Origin: Propionibacteriaceae bacterium UBA7704
GTDB taxonomy: Bacteria; Actinomycetota; Actinomycetes; Propionibacteriales; Propionibacteriaceae
Reading direction: 5' to 3'
Length of the DNA stretch: 64,000 nt
NCBI GenBank assembly: GCA_002482525.1
Contig: DLGC01000018.1
Location: 1-64,000 of the forward strand
Made by a program: the position numbers and the translations under genes. Shown in pieces: positions 25,158 to 33,695 of this stretch. The notes beneath the pieces are model-generated. The model was not told where the DNA came from and ran no database searches. It saw only the letters and a program-made list of their open reading frames with translations. Each line of letters opens with the position of its first letter. Positions within the stretch are counted from its first letter, which is position 1.

Positions 25158-27596
25158 TCAGGATTGACTGGTCGGGCTGGTCGCAGCCTGCGCTGCGTCC
25201 TGGGTGACCTTTCCGGCTTCCTCGATCACCTTGTCGGCGCTGATCATCAGCTCGTAGGCCTCCGGCTCCAGGGTGCCGGTACGGTCGACGCGAGCGGCAC
25301 GGAAGCGGGAGATGATCACCGCACCGAACGCGATGAAGGCAGCCAGGGTTGCGATCAGAATGCGAGCCAGGTGGTTCGCCTCCGGTCCCACGGACATGGC
25401 CACCACGGCCGGAGCGATCAACAGGGCAACCAGGTTCATCACCTTGATCAGCGGGTTGATGGCTGGACCTGCGGTGTCCTTGAACGGGTCGCCGACGGTG
25501 TCGCCGATGATCGCAGCCTCATGGGCGGGGCTGTTCTTACCACCGTGGTTGCCGTCTTCGATGATCTTCTTGGCGTTGTCCCAAGCACCGCCGGAGTTGG
25601 CCAGGAAGACTGCCATCAGTACACCGGTGGCGATGGCTCCGGCCAGGAAGCCGGCCAGCGGACCCACACCGAGTCCGAAGCCCACAGCGATCGGGGCGAA
25701 TGCTGCCAGCAGGCCTGGCGTGGCCAGCTCGCGCAGCGAGTCGCGGGTGCAGATGTCGACCACCTTGCCGTATTGCGGACGGACCTCGCCGGTCATGATG
25801 CCGGGGAAGTCGCGGAACTGGCGACGCACCTCGAACACGATGGCACCGGCAGCGCGGGTGACCGCGTCGATGGCCAGACCGGAGAACAGGAACACCGTGG
25901 CGCCACCCAGGATCACACCGACCAGGGTTACTGGAGAGATGATCGAGTACTGCATCATGGCGGCAACCACATCGGGCATTTCGGCGTTGGTGATGCCGGC
26001 CAGCGCGGTGGTGACCGCGTCGGCGTAGGAGCCGAACAGCGCGGTGGCTGCCAGTACGGCGGTGGCGATGGCGATGCCCTTGGTGATGGCCTTGGTGGTG
26101 TTACCCACGGCGTCCAGGTCGGTGAGGATCTGGGCGCCTTCTTCACTGATGTCACCGCTCATCTCGGCAATGCCCTGGGCGTTGTCGGAGACCGGACCGA
26201 AGGTGTCCATGGCCACGATGACGCCGACGGTGGTCAGCAGGCCGCAGCCGGCCAATGCCACCAGGAACAGCGCCAGCGCTACAGATCCGTTGGCCAGCAG
26301 GAACAGTCCGCAGATCGCGGCGGCGATGATGCCGGCGGTGTACACCGCGGATTCGAAGCCGACGCCGATGCCGGACAGCACTACGGTCGCCGGGCCGGTG
26401 AGGGTGGTGCGGGCCACGTGCAGCGTGGGCTTGGAGGTGGTGCCGGTGAAGTAGCCGGTAAGCCACAAGATGACGCCGGCGAGCACGACGCCGATCAGTA
26501 CGGCGAAGGAGGCGACCAGTTGCGGACTGGACAGCACCGGCAGACCGGCGGCGTGATCAGCCAGCTCGGGATTGACGCCGGGGATGGCGCCGAAGGTACT
26601 CGGCAGGTACCAGAACGCAGCCGCTACGGCCAGCGCCACCCCGACCAGCGCCGAGATGTAGAAACCGCGGTTGATGGCCGCTAGGCCGGACTCATTGCCC
26701 CGCACTCGGGTGATGAAGATGCCCAGCGCTGCGACCAGCGCACCGATCGCGGTGACCAGCAGCGGGAAGACCATGCCCTGTTCGCCGAAGGCCGCCTTGC
26801 CCAGGATCAATGCCGCGACCAGCGTCACCGCGTAGGACTCGAAGAGGTCGGCGGCCATGCCGGCGCAGTCGCCGACATTGTCGCCGACGTTGTCCGCGAT
26901 GGTGGCCGCGTTGCGCGGATCGTCCTCGGGGATGCCTTGCTCAACTTTGCCGACCAGGTCAGCGCCGACGTCGGCGGCCTTGGTGAAGATGCCGCCGCCC
27001 ACGCGCATGAACATGGCCAGCAGGGCGGCACCGAAGCCGAATCCTTCCAGAACCCCGGGTGCTGAAGTACCGAACAGCAATCCGACTGAGGCGGCACCCA
27101 GCAGGCCCAGGCCGACCACGCTCATGCCGACCACGCCACCGGTCTGGAAGGCGATCTTGGCGCCCTTGGCGCGACCATCGGACTGGTTGGCGGCCGCCGC
27201 GACGCGCACATTGGCGCGGGTTGCTAGCCACATACCCAGGAAGCCGATGCCTGCCGAGAAGCCCGCGCCCAGCAGGAAGAAGACCGAGCGTCCGGCTTTG
27301 ACGGCGAAGGCATCGGCACCGTCGGCGGGAAGCAGCCACAACAAGCCGAAGACCAGAACCGCAAAGATGCCCAGTGTGCGGAACTGACGACCCAGGTAGG
27401 CCGAGGCTCCCTCTTGAACAGCCTGTGCGATGTCACGCATTGCCGTGGTGCCTTCGTCGGCGGCGAGCACTTTGCGGGCCAAGATGCCCGCGATCCCGAG
27501 TGCTACCAGCGCGACCACGGCAATCACAACCATGATCGTCCAGCTCGTCGCACCGAGCGTCTCCAAGGGTAGGAGACCCGTGGCGGCTAGGTTCAT
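25158..27596 (-). CDS. hppA: Membrane H+-translocating pyrophosphatase, K+-independent
   Basis: An 812-residue integral membrane protein with about 16 helices that couples PPi hydrolysis to proton export. The PPi/Mg site is seen in DVGADLVGKVE, in DNVGDNVGDCAGMAADLFESY, and near the C-terminus in GDTVGDPFKDTAGPA. K502 in GNTTKAITKG is the Lys that marks K+-independent H+-PPases, where K+-dependent forms have Ala. The ATG at 27596 follows AAGGAGGAAC, the best ribosome binding site in the window; an upstream extension is unlikely. It is monocistronic with its own AT-rich promoter region and a hairpin terminator. Confidence 0.96.
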   Translation of the reverse strand: MNLAATGLLPLETLGATSWTIMVVIAVVALVALGIAGILARKVLAADEGTTAMRDIAQAVQEGASAYLGRQFRTLGIFAVLVFGLLWLLPADGADAFAVKAGRSVFFLLGAGFSAGIGFLGMWLATRANVRVAAAANQSDGRAKGAKIAFQTGGVVGMSVVGLGLLGAASVGLLFGTSAPGVLEGFGFGAALLAMFMRVGGGIFTKAADVGADLVGKVEQGIPEDDPRNAATIADNVGDNVGDCAGMAADLFESYAVTLVAALILGKAAFGEQGMVFPLLVTAIGALVAALGIFITRVRGNESGLAAINRGFYISALVGVALAVAAAFWYLPSTFGAIPGVNPELADHAAGLPVLSSPQLVASFAVLIGVVLAGVILWLTGYFTGTTSKPTLHVARTTLTGPATVVLSGIGVGFESAVYTAGIIAAAICGLFLLANGSVALALFLVALAGCGLLTTVGVIVAMDTFGPVSDNAQGIAEMSGDISEEGAQILTDLDAVGNTTKAITKGIAIATAVLAATALFGSYADAVTTALAGITNAEMPDVVAAMMQYSIISPVTLVGVILGGATVFLFSGLAIDAVTRAAGAIVFEVRRQFRDFPGIMTGEVRPQYGKVVDICTRDSLRELATPGLLAAFAPIAVGFGLGVGPLAGFLAGAIATGVLMAVFLANSGGAWDNAKKIIEDGNHGGKNSPAHEAAIIGDTVGDPFKDTAGPAINPLIKVMNLVALLIAPAVVAMSVGPEANHLARILIATLAAFIAFGAVIISRFRAARVDRTGTLEPEAYELMISADKVIEEAGKVTQDAAQAATSPTSQS

Positions 27597-27891
27597 GTTC
27601 CTCCTTGCATTGGCGGCGCTCGTGGCGCCCAACGTCATTCTTTGACGATGAAAAAGGATTCTAAGGGATTAATGCAGTGTTACAGAAATGGGATAGTTTG
27701 TTTGCACAGCAGAACGATAAAATGTCTTAGCATTTAGGGTCTAGTGCGATGGCTTCCGCCTCAGGGCCCCTGCTCAGAGCCAGGAGAGCCTGTGCCTCAC
27801 CCGCAGTGCGACCGTTCCATCAGCGACAATCCTCGACTCGGCGTCAGTGCCGAGAACCGGTTCATGCGTAAACAATCGCCGCGGTTTTTAT

Positions 27892-27933
27892 GCGTATGGC
27901 GGGTGGTAAAACGTTACTCCGCTACCCGTACGC
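27892..27933 (+). other. Possible structured RNA or operator element
   Basis: GCGTA-TGG-CGGGT pairs with ACCCG-TACGC at the other end, leaving a 3-nt bulge. Inside, GTAAAACGTTAC forms a second small stem (GTAA/TTAC). AT-rich sequence surrounds it in an otherwise GC-rich genome. Whether it is transcribed cannot be told. Confidence 0.35.
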
Positions 27934-28049
27934 CAAAATCACGCACGCTAATAATGCATGGGAAATGCTCGTTTGTCGACCCCTGCCGTGCCGTCGGTCG
28001 ACCCGACCGCTGATCGTCGTTTCCGCTCACATCAAAGCAGTGATCCGGC

Positions 28050-28055
28050 TAGGGT
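28050..28055 (+). promoter_or_regulatory. -10 element TAGGGT, leaderless fadD
   Basis: TAGGGT is followed by 7 nt (CGAGGGC) and the GTG at 28063. Confidence 0.45.
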
Positions 28056-28062
28056 CGAGGGC

Positions 28063-29739
28063 GTGGATGCACCATGGGTCAAGCACTATCAGCCGGGTGT
28101 ACCGGCGCAGATCAAACTTCCGACGCAATCGTTGGTGAACCTGTACGAGCACTCGGTGGCCGAGGCCGGTGACGCCGTCGCCTGCGAGTTCTTCGGACGG
28201 ACCACCACCTACACCGAACTGGGCGACCAGATCAGCCGGACCGCTGAGGGTCTCCGCCGACTCGGCGTCCGCGCCGGGGATCGGGTGGCGTTGGTGCTGC
28301 CGAACTGTCCCCAACATGTCGTGGCCTTCTATGCGGTGCTCCGGCTGGGGGCGATCGTGGTGGAGCACAATCCGCTCTACACCGAACGAGAGCTGCGTCA
28401 TATCTTCGAAGACCATTCCGCCCAGATCGCGATCTGCTGGGACGTGGCGGTGGCCAAGCTCCAGGAGATGCCCAGCGACATCCGGGTTCCCACGATCATC
28501 TCGGTGAATCTGCTGACCGCCTTCCCCACCGTCAAACGCCTGGCTTTGGGACTTCCGCTGCCGAGTCTGCGCAAGACTCGCGCCAAGCTGACCGCTACGG
28601 TCCAGGACACCACCACCTGGGAGCAGTTGCTGAGCGCGCCCGCGATTGATCCGACGCATCCGCGCCCCGAACCCAGCGATCTGGCCGTCATCCAGTACAC
28701 CTCCGGCACCACCGGACAGCCCAAGGGCGCGATGCTGTCCCATCTCAACCTGTACGCCAATGCACTGCAGGGCGAGGCGTGGATGCACGGTGCGCAGTAC
28801 CGCAAGGAGAACTTCTACGCGATTCTCCCGATGTTCCACGCCTTCGGCATGACCCTGTTCCTCACCTACGGCATCCTCAAGCAGGCCCGGCTGGTGATCT
28901 TCCCGGCCTTCGATGTGGACATGGTCCTGGACGCAGCCAAGAAGACGCCGCCCACGGTCTATTGCGCGGTACCGCCGATCTACCAGCGCACCGCCGAGCG
29001 AGCCATCGAGCGCGGCATCAGCCTGAAAAGCGCCAAGTACTGCATCTCCGGCGCAATGAACCTGCCCGGCTCCGTGGTGGAACTCTGGGAGAGCGTCTCC
29101 GGTGGCCTCCTGGTGGAGGGTTACGGCATGACCGAGGCCTCGCCGGTCTGCCTGGGCAACCCTTTCCACCCGTCCCGACGTGCCGGCACCATCGGGGTGC
29201 CGTTCCCGAGCACCTACATGAAGGTGGTCGACCTGGAAGACCCGACCACCGAGGTCGCGCAGGGCGAACGCGGTGAGTTGCTCATCAAAGGACCGCAGGT
29301 ATTCAGCGGCTACTGGAACAACGCCGCGGAGACCGAGAAGACACTGCTACCCGGCGGATGGTTGCGCACCGGCGATGTGGTCACCGTGGATGCCGACGGC
29401 TTCACCACCATCGTCGACCGGGTCAAAGAACTCATCATCACCGGCGGATTCAACGTCTCCCCCTCTGAAGTCGAAGCAGTCCTGCAAAGCCACCCCGATG
29501 TGGCCGAGGCTGCCGTGGTGGGCATGCCGTCGCCGTCCGGCGGTGAGTCGGTGGTGGCAGCGGTGATCCTGCGCGCGGGCACCGAGTTGGACGAGCCCAC
29601 AATGCGCGCCTTCTGCAAGGAGCGGCTGGCCGGCTACAAGGTGCCTCGGCAGATCATCGCGATGCCGGAACTGCCGCGCTCCATCCTGGGCAAGGTGATC
29701 CGCAAGCAGGTTCGCGAGCAGATGGGCTCGGCGACCTAG
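28063..29739 (+). CDS. fadD: Long-chain fatty-acid-CoA ligase
   Basis: 558 residues of the AMP-binding superfamily. The P-loop is YTSGTTGQPKGAM, followed by YGMTEASPVCLGNP and the hinge region GWLRTGDVVTVDADGF...DRVKELIITGGFNVSPSEVE. The C-terminal catalytic Lys fits PRSILGKVIRK. It activates fatty acids to acyl-CoA via acyl-adenylate and is usually membrane-associated on the cytosolic side. The GTG at 28063 was preferred because family similarity begins there (DAPWVKHYQPGVP) and a -10 lies 7 nt upstream. The stop overlaps the convergent MFS stop. PPi made by this reaction could feed the divergently encoded hppA, which is an inference. Confidence 0.9.
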   Translation: MDAPWVKHYQPGVPAQIKLPTQSLVNLYEHSVAEAGDAVACEFFGRTTTYTELGDQISRTAEGLRRLGVRAGDRVALVLPNCPQHVVAFYAVLRLGAIVVEHNPLYTERELRHIFEDHSAQIAICWDVAVAKLQEMPSDIRVPTIISVNLLTAFPTVKRLALGLPLPSLRKTRAKLTATVQDTTTWEQLLSAPAIDPTHPRPEPSDLAVIQYTSGTTGQPKGAMLSHLNLYANALQGEAWMHGAQYRKENFYAILPMFHAFGMTLFLTYGILKQARLVIFPAFDVDMVLDAAKKTPPTVYCAVPPIYQRTAERAIERGISLKSAKYCISGAMNLPGSVVELWESVSGGLLVEGYGMTEASPVCLGNPFHPSRRAGTIGVPFPSTYMKVVDLEDPTTEVAQGERGELLIKGPQVFSGYWNNAAETEKTLLPGGWLRTGDVVTVDADGFTTIVDRVKELIITGGFNVSPSEVEAVLQSHPDVAEAAVVGMPSPSGGESVVAAVILRAGTELDEPTMRAFCKERLAGYKVPRQIIAMPELPRSILGKVIRKQVREQMGSAT

Positions 29740-30989
29740 GCCGTGTCTTCGGGCAGTGCGACGAAGGACATGTCCTCACTGGCCCGATGCCACGGCCATT
29801 CCCAGCCGTTGCGGCGGACCAGATACAGTCCGGCGACCAGCACCGTCACGCCACAGGCGATCGCGCCGACGGCGATGGTCCATCGCGGCCCCCAGGCGTC
29901 GCCGATCCAGCCGACCAGTGGGGAACCCAGCGGTGTGCCCCCCATGAAGATCGCCATGTAGAGCGCCATCACCCGTCCTCGCATCTGCGGGTCGGTGCTC
30001 AACTGCACCGAGGTGTTGGCTGAGGTCATGGCTGTCAGTGAGGTGAAGCCGGCTGCTGCCAGCAGCACCAGGTAGATCGCGATATCCGGGGCCAACGCCA
30101 TACCCAGGCTCACCGCGCTGAATCCGGCCAGGGCGGTGATGATGAGCCGAAGCGGTGCATGCGTGCGCTTGGCGGCGATCAGGCCCGCGGTCAGTGAACC
30201 AATGGCCATCACCGATCCCATGTAGCCGAACATGGTTGGCCCGACGTGGAACACCGAGGTGGCCATGACGGCATTGGTGAGCTGGAAGTTCAACCCGAAG
30301 GTGCCCAGCATGAACATCATGAACATCACCAGCATGATGTCCGGGCGCCGCCGAACGTAGGCCAAACCGGCCCGAACGCCGCCACTGTCGCGAACCCGGG
30401 GAGCCGGGTGCAGTTCGGAGGGATTCATCAGCATCAGTGCGATCAACACCGTTACGAAGCTGGCCGCGTTCACCGCCAACGCAGGTCCCACTCCCCACCA
30501 GGCAATGCTCAGTCCGGCCACGGCCGGCCCGACCAGGCGGGCGGCATGGAAGCTGGTGGAGTTCAAGCCGACGGCGTTGCCGATGAGTCGCGGGGGCACC
30601 ATCTCGGGAGCAAAGGCCTGCCGGGCGGGCGTATCCACGGCAGCGGCGACTCCCTGAAGGAAGGCCAGCAGGTACACCTGCCACAGCGTGATCCAGCCGC
30701 CGATGACCAGAATCGCCAGCGCGGCGCCCGTCAGCGCCAGGGCCCCTTGGCTGAACAGGAGTAATCGCCGTTTGGGGATGCGGTCGGCGAGGGCCCCGGC
30801 CCACGGCGAGGCCAGCGTCGGCAGGAACTGCAGACCGGTGATCAACCCCAGCGCCATGGCGGAGTTGTTGGTGAGGATGGTGAGCACCAGCCAATCCTGA
30901 GCAACCCTCGCCATCCAGGTGCCGGTGTTGGAAACCAGTCCACCCACCCAGAACAAGCGGTAGTTGCGCAGAGCAAGCGAGGAGAACAT
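29736..30989 (-). CDS. MFS transporter (EntS-like)
   Basis: 417 residues with about 12 membrane helices. The start FSSLALRNYRLFWVGGLVSNTGTWM, the GALADRIPKRRLL loop and ALYMAIFMGGTPLGSPLVGWIGDAWGPR are typical of the MFS_3 group (EntS and relatives), which exports siderophores, drugs or other small molecules. The ATG at 30989 was chosen by homology of the first helix. The marR gene ends 41 bp upstream on the same strand, so the pair is likely an operon under MarR control, as is common for efflux genes. Confidence 0.88.
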   Translation of the reverse strand: MFSSLALRNYRLFWVGGLVSNTGTWMARVAQDWLVLTILTNNSAMALGLITGLQFLPTLASPWAGALADRIPKRRLLLFSQGALALTGAALAILVIGGWITLWQVYLLAFLQGVAAAVDTPARQAFAPEMVPPRLIGNAVGLNSTSFHAARLVGPAVAGLSIAWWGVGPALAVNAASFVTVLIALMLMNPSELHPAPRVRDSGGVRAGLAYVRRRPDIMLVMFMMFMLGTFGLNFQLTNAVMATSVFHVGPTMFGYMGSVMAIGSLTAGLIAAKRTHAPLRLIITALAGFSAVSLGMALAPDIAIYLVLLAAAGFTSLTAMTSANTSVQLSTDPQMRGRVMALYMAIFMGGTPLGSPLVGWIGDAWGPRWTIAVGAIACGVTVLVAGLYLVRRNGWEWPWHRASEDMSFVALPEDTA

Positions 30990-31030
30990 GGGGACCCGAT
31001 CTATCGATCCGGTCCGTACTGCAATCGAAC

Positions 31031-31453
31031 TCAACGAATCAGCACCCGATTCAACAGCTCGGTGGCTTGGCGCAGCAGCGCTCTTTCTTCGGCGCTGAGC
31101 CCCGCCAGCTGACGCACCATCCAGTCGTCGCGAGCCTGGGCCACGTGCGCGAGCGCCTCGAGTCCGGCATCGGTCAGGGTGAGAACCTTGCACCGCCCGT
31201 CATCAGGGTGGTCGGTGCGAGTCACCAGGCCCTTATCGACCAGGCAGTTGACCGTCTTCGTCATGGACGGGGCGCTGACCTGTTCGACCTCTGCCAGTTC
31301 ACCAGGGGTGAGCGGGCCACGGCGCAGGTTGGACAACGCGCTCACCTGATGCGGGGCGAGCTCGGTGGTGGATTCGAATCGAACTCGACGGCTCACTCGC
31401 TGGCAGGCGATGCGCAGATCATTGGCCAGGGAAATCATCGTGCTCGTCGTCAT
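31031..31453 (-). CDS. MarR-family transcriptional regulator
   Basis: 140 residues with a winged helix. ELAPHQVSALSNL leads into the recognition region LAEVEQVSAPSMTKTVNCLVDKGLVTRTDHPDDGRCKVLTLTDAG. It likely represses its own promoter and the MFS gene downstream, and is released by a small ligand, as in the MarR paradigm. A 26-bp imperfect palindrome overlaps its -10 element immediately upstream. The ATG lies 7 nt after TAGGCT, so the message may be leaderless. Confidence 0.92.
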   Translation of the reverse strand: MTTSTMISLANDLRIACQRVSRRVRFESTTELAPHQVSALSNLRRGPLTPGELAEVEQVSAPSMTKTVNCLVDKGLVTRTDHPDDGRCKVLTLTDAGLEALAHVAQARDDWMVRQLAGLSAEERALLRQATELLNRVLIR

Positions 31454-31458
31454 GATCC

Positions 31459-31484
31459 TTAGCCTATCTCATTAGACAAGCTAA
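31459..31484. promoter_or_regulatory. MarR operator overlapping -10 element
   Basis: The imperfect palindrome has half-sites TTAGC and GCTAA at the ends with inner TCT/AGA matches; 10 of 13 positions pair. It covers the minus-strand -10 TAGGCT (31461-31466), so binding should block transcription of marR and the MFS gene. Confidence 0.6.
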
Positions 31485-31510
31485 CGATATGTGGATCAGT
31501 GGCTGGCCCC

Positions 31511-32179
31511 TTACGAGCCGCGATCCTTGCGAGTCATCAGGTAATGCACCACACCGGAGCCACTGGCGACGACCTCAATATCGAAACTTTCGTCGAGGCC
31601 CTCCAAGCCGTCCCACAACCGGACGCCTCGTCCCAACAGGATCGGCACCACCACGACATGCAGGTGATCGACCAGATCTGCGTGCAGAAACTCGCGCACC
31701 ACCGTGGGGCCACCGCCGAGCCGAACGTCGAGCCCATCGGCAACAGACGCAGCCAAGGCGAGGGCATCCTCCGGGGGCAGCGCCCGGAACAGGAAAGTCG
31801 TCTCCCCGACTGTCAGGTCCGGCCGCTCGTAGTGGGTCAACACCACCACCGGCGTGTGGAAGGGAGGCTCCTCACCCCACCAGCCGCGCCAGGCCTCGTC
31901 GGCCCACGGACCGTGCTGCGGCCCGAACTTGCCGCGGCCCATGATCTCAGCCCCAACACCCTTCCAGGCAGCCGCAGCGAGCGCATCATCAATGCCTTGG
32001 GTGCCCGCCCCGGGCGACTCGGCCTCACCGCCAGAAAGACTCACGAAGGTCTGGGTCGGAAAGAACCACTCCATCAACCGACCCCCGGCATGGCCGAAGG
32101 GGGCTTCGAAGGTCTGCCCCTCGCCGGTGGCGAACCCGTCCAGGGATACCGCGAGGTTGTGAACGCGAAGCTTCACCAT
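31511..32179 (-). CDS. Dihydrofolate reductase family protein (RibD C-terminal-like)
   Basis: 222 residues. The fold is recognisable from the N-terminal LRVHNLAVSLDGFATG, EIMGRGKFGPQ and VRLGGGPTVVREFLHADLVDHLHVVVVPILLGRGVRLW. The family binds NADPH and includes RibD-type deaminated-pyrimidine reductases and many uncharacterised oxidoreductases, so no substrate is assigned. TAGCGT lies 6 nt before the ATG. It is upstream of marR on the same strand but separated by the MarR operator. Confidence 0.88.
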   Translation of the reverse strand: MVKLRVHNLAVSLDGFATGEGQTFEAPFGHAGGRLMEWFFPTQTFVSLSGGEAESPGAGTQGIDDALAAAAWKGVGAEIMGRGKFGPQHGPWADEAWRGWWGEEPPFHTPVVVLTHYERPDLTVGETTFLFRALPPEDALALAASVADGLDVRLGGGPTVVREFLHADLVDHLHVVVVPILLGRGVRLWDGLEGLDESFDIEVVASGSGVVHYLMTRKDRGS

Positions 32180-32185
32180 GAAGTC

Positions 32186-32191
32186 ACGCTA
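32186..32191 (-). promoter_or_regulatory. -10 element TAGCGT, leaderless RibD-like gene
   Basis: Minus-strand TAGCGT plus GACTTC (6 nt) leads to the ATG at 32179. Confidence 0.42.
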
Positions 32192-32255
32192 ACCGAGGAT
32201 CTTTCCGCCGGAACCTCGGCCTCGAATTTGTGCCACCACGGCAACCGGTTGCGCC

Positions 32256-32966
32256 TCACACTGCGGCGAAGCGGGACCAGGACACCAACGAGTCGTGAGC
32301 GAGGGAATCGAAACGGTGATGCGGTGCGAAAGCGTCCTGCTCGACAGTCGGAATCCCGACCACCGTCAGCCCGGCGGCTTTGGCGGAGTTCACTCCCACC
32401 ACCGTGTCCTCGAAGGCCAGCACCTCAGTGGGCGCCACGGCCAGGCGCTCACAAGCCCTCAGGTACAGATCGGGGGCGGGTTTGCCATGAACCACATCCT
32501 CGGCAGTCACCCATACTCCAAAGGCATCACTCAGTCCCGCTCGACTCAACGCCAGCTCGACCAGGACTCGCGGGGAATTGCTGACCACGGCCAGCGGCAA
32601 CCGTCCGGTCAGCGCAGCGACGATCTCCACTGCACCAGCCATCGGTACCGCGTCGGCGGCAATCACCTCAGCGACGGTCTCGGCCAGCTCGGCCTTCAGC
32701 GCCGCCTCTGCGCCGACGGTGTCGAACAGTTGGGCCATTCGGGCCACGGTGAAGTCCATGGTGGTTCCGATGAGTTGGGCCTTCAGCTCAGTGGTGAACT
32801 CCAGCCCGTGATGGGCGAACATGACGGCCTCCGCCCGCGTCCAGCACACCTCGGTGTCGACCAGCAGACCGTCACAGTCGAAAGCGACCGCCCGCACCGG
32901 ATCGTTGACCGGACGCCAGGTGGCGCTGAGTTGTCTGGCTAGGTCATTTCCCACAATGTCAGGCAC
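32256..32966 (-). CDS. HAD-superfamily hydrolase, phosphoglucomutase-like subgroup
   Basis: 236 residues. Motif I is FDCDGLLVDTE with the nucleophile Asp near residue 29, motif II is VVSNSPR, motif III Lys is in HGKPAPD and motif IV is FEDTVVGVNSAKAAG. The helical cap between motifs I and II fits phosphatases that act on sugar or small organic phosphates. The GTG at 32966 is supported by TAGGCT 6 nt upstream; an internal start nearer to motif I is possible. It is divergent from the P-loop kinase gene. Confidence 0.88.
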   Translation of the reverse strand: MPDIVGNDLARQLSATWRPVNDPVRAVAFDCDGLLVDTEVCWTRAEAVMFAHHGLEFTTELKAQLIGTTMDFTVARMAQLFDTVGAEAALKAELAETVAEVIAADAVPMAGAVEIVAALTGRLPLAVVSNSPRVLVELALSRAGLSDAFGVWVTAEDVVHGKPAPDLYLRACERLAVAPTEVLAFEDTVVGVNSAKAAGLTVVGIPTVEQDAFAPHHRFDSLAHDSLVSWSRFAAV

Positions 32967-32972
32967 TGAACC

Positions 32973-33004
32973 AGCCTAGCGGGACGGCTGGAGCGGCCTA
33001 GGAT
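32973..33004. promoter_or_regulatory. Divergent -10 elements, HAD and kinase genes
   Basis: Minus-strand TAGGCT (32973-32978) lies 6 nt from the HAD GTG. Plus-strand TAGGAT (32999-33004) lies 9 nt from the kinase ATG at 33014. Two start-proximal promoters are packed into 47 bp. Confidence 0.42.
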
Positions 33005-33013
33005 TCTTCCATC

Positions 33014-33667
33014 ATGAGTTCTACCGCCGAGATCTCTTACAATCCGCCCATCGGTGCCCTCGCCGCCCGGATTCGCTCGCTGGCGTCAGCCAACGACGGG
33101 CGCATCATCCTGGGAATCGCCGGCAGCCCGGGCTCGGGCAAATCGACTCTCGCCAGATCACTGGCCACCCAGTTGGGTGCGATCGCCGTGGCGGTGCCGA
33201 TGGATGGATTCCATCTGGCCAACATCTCACTGACGGCCTTGGGGCGGCGCAACCGCAAAGGCGCGGTGGACACCTTCGACGCCTGGGGTTACGTCGCACT
33301 GCTGAACCGCATTCTGCAAGAACGCGCGCACGAGGTGTATGCGCCCAGCTTCGACCGCGTCGTCGGCGAGCCGATCGCCGCTGAGGTCGTGGTCAAACCC
33401 GACCACAAGGTCATCATCACCGAAGGCAACTATCTGCTGCTCGATGCGGCTCCCTGGAACCGCATCTCGACACTGACCCGCGAAATCTGGTTCTGCGAAG
33501 CCCCCGCCGAGGAACGGCGGCACCGATTGATCCAGCGCCATCAACAGCATGGACGCACCCTGGCCGAGGCCACCTCCTGGGCCGACCAGGTGGACGCCGC
33601 CAACGCCGAGGTGATTCAGGCCACCCGCGAGCGGGCAGACCTGATCGTGCACACCGCCTCGGTCTGA
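33014..33667 (+). CDS. P-loop nucleoside/sugar kinase family protein
   Basis: 217 residues. Walker A is GIAGSPGSGKST, followed by the Asp-containing VPMDGFHL typical of the uridine kinase, pantothenate kinase and YggC group. IITEGNYLLLDAAPW and an R-rich lid (RRHRLIQRHQQHGR) follow. Relatives include fructose and nucleoside kinases, and the substrate is not determinable here. Only a very short leader is likely. Its neighbour on the other strand encodes a HAD phosphatase, so both may act on phosphorylated metabolites. Confidence 0.85.
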   Translation: MSSTAEISYNPPIGALAARIRSLASANDGRIILGIAGSPGSGKSTLARSLATQLGAIAVAVPMDGFHLANISLTALGRRNRKGAVDTFDAWGYVALLNRILQERAHEVYAPSFDRVVGEPIAAEVVVKPDHKVIITEGNYLLLDAAPWNRISTLTREIWFCEAPAEERRHRLIQRHQQHGRTLAEATSWADQVDAANAEVIQATRERADLIVHTASV

Positions 33668-33695
33668 ATCAGAGAGGGCTACCGACGAGCGTCGC

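Larger units (their letters stand above)
27597..28062. other. AT-rich hppA-fadD divergent intergenic region
   Basis: This 466-bp stretch is visibly richer in A/T than its surroundings, with runs such as AAAAAGG and GGTTTTTATG. It holds a possible hppA -10 (TAGAAT, minus strand, 27658-27663), a structured element at 27892-27933 and the fadD promoter. No coding region is credible. Confidence 0.55.

Noticed and set aside
24912..26684. 590-codon open frame opposite hppA
   Set aside because: Antisense to the well-supported pyrophosphatase, with no recognisable domain and a Gly/Gln/Asp/His-rich composition typical of shadow frames.
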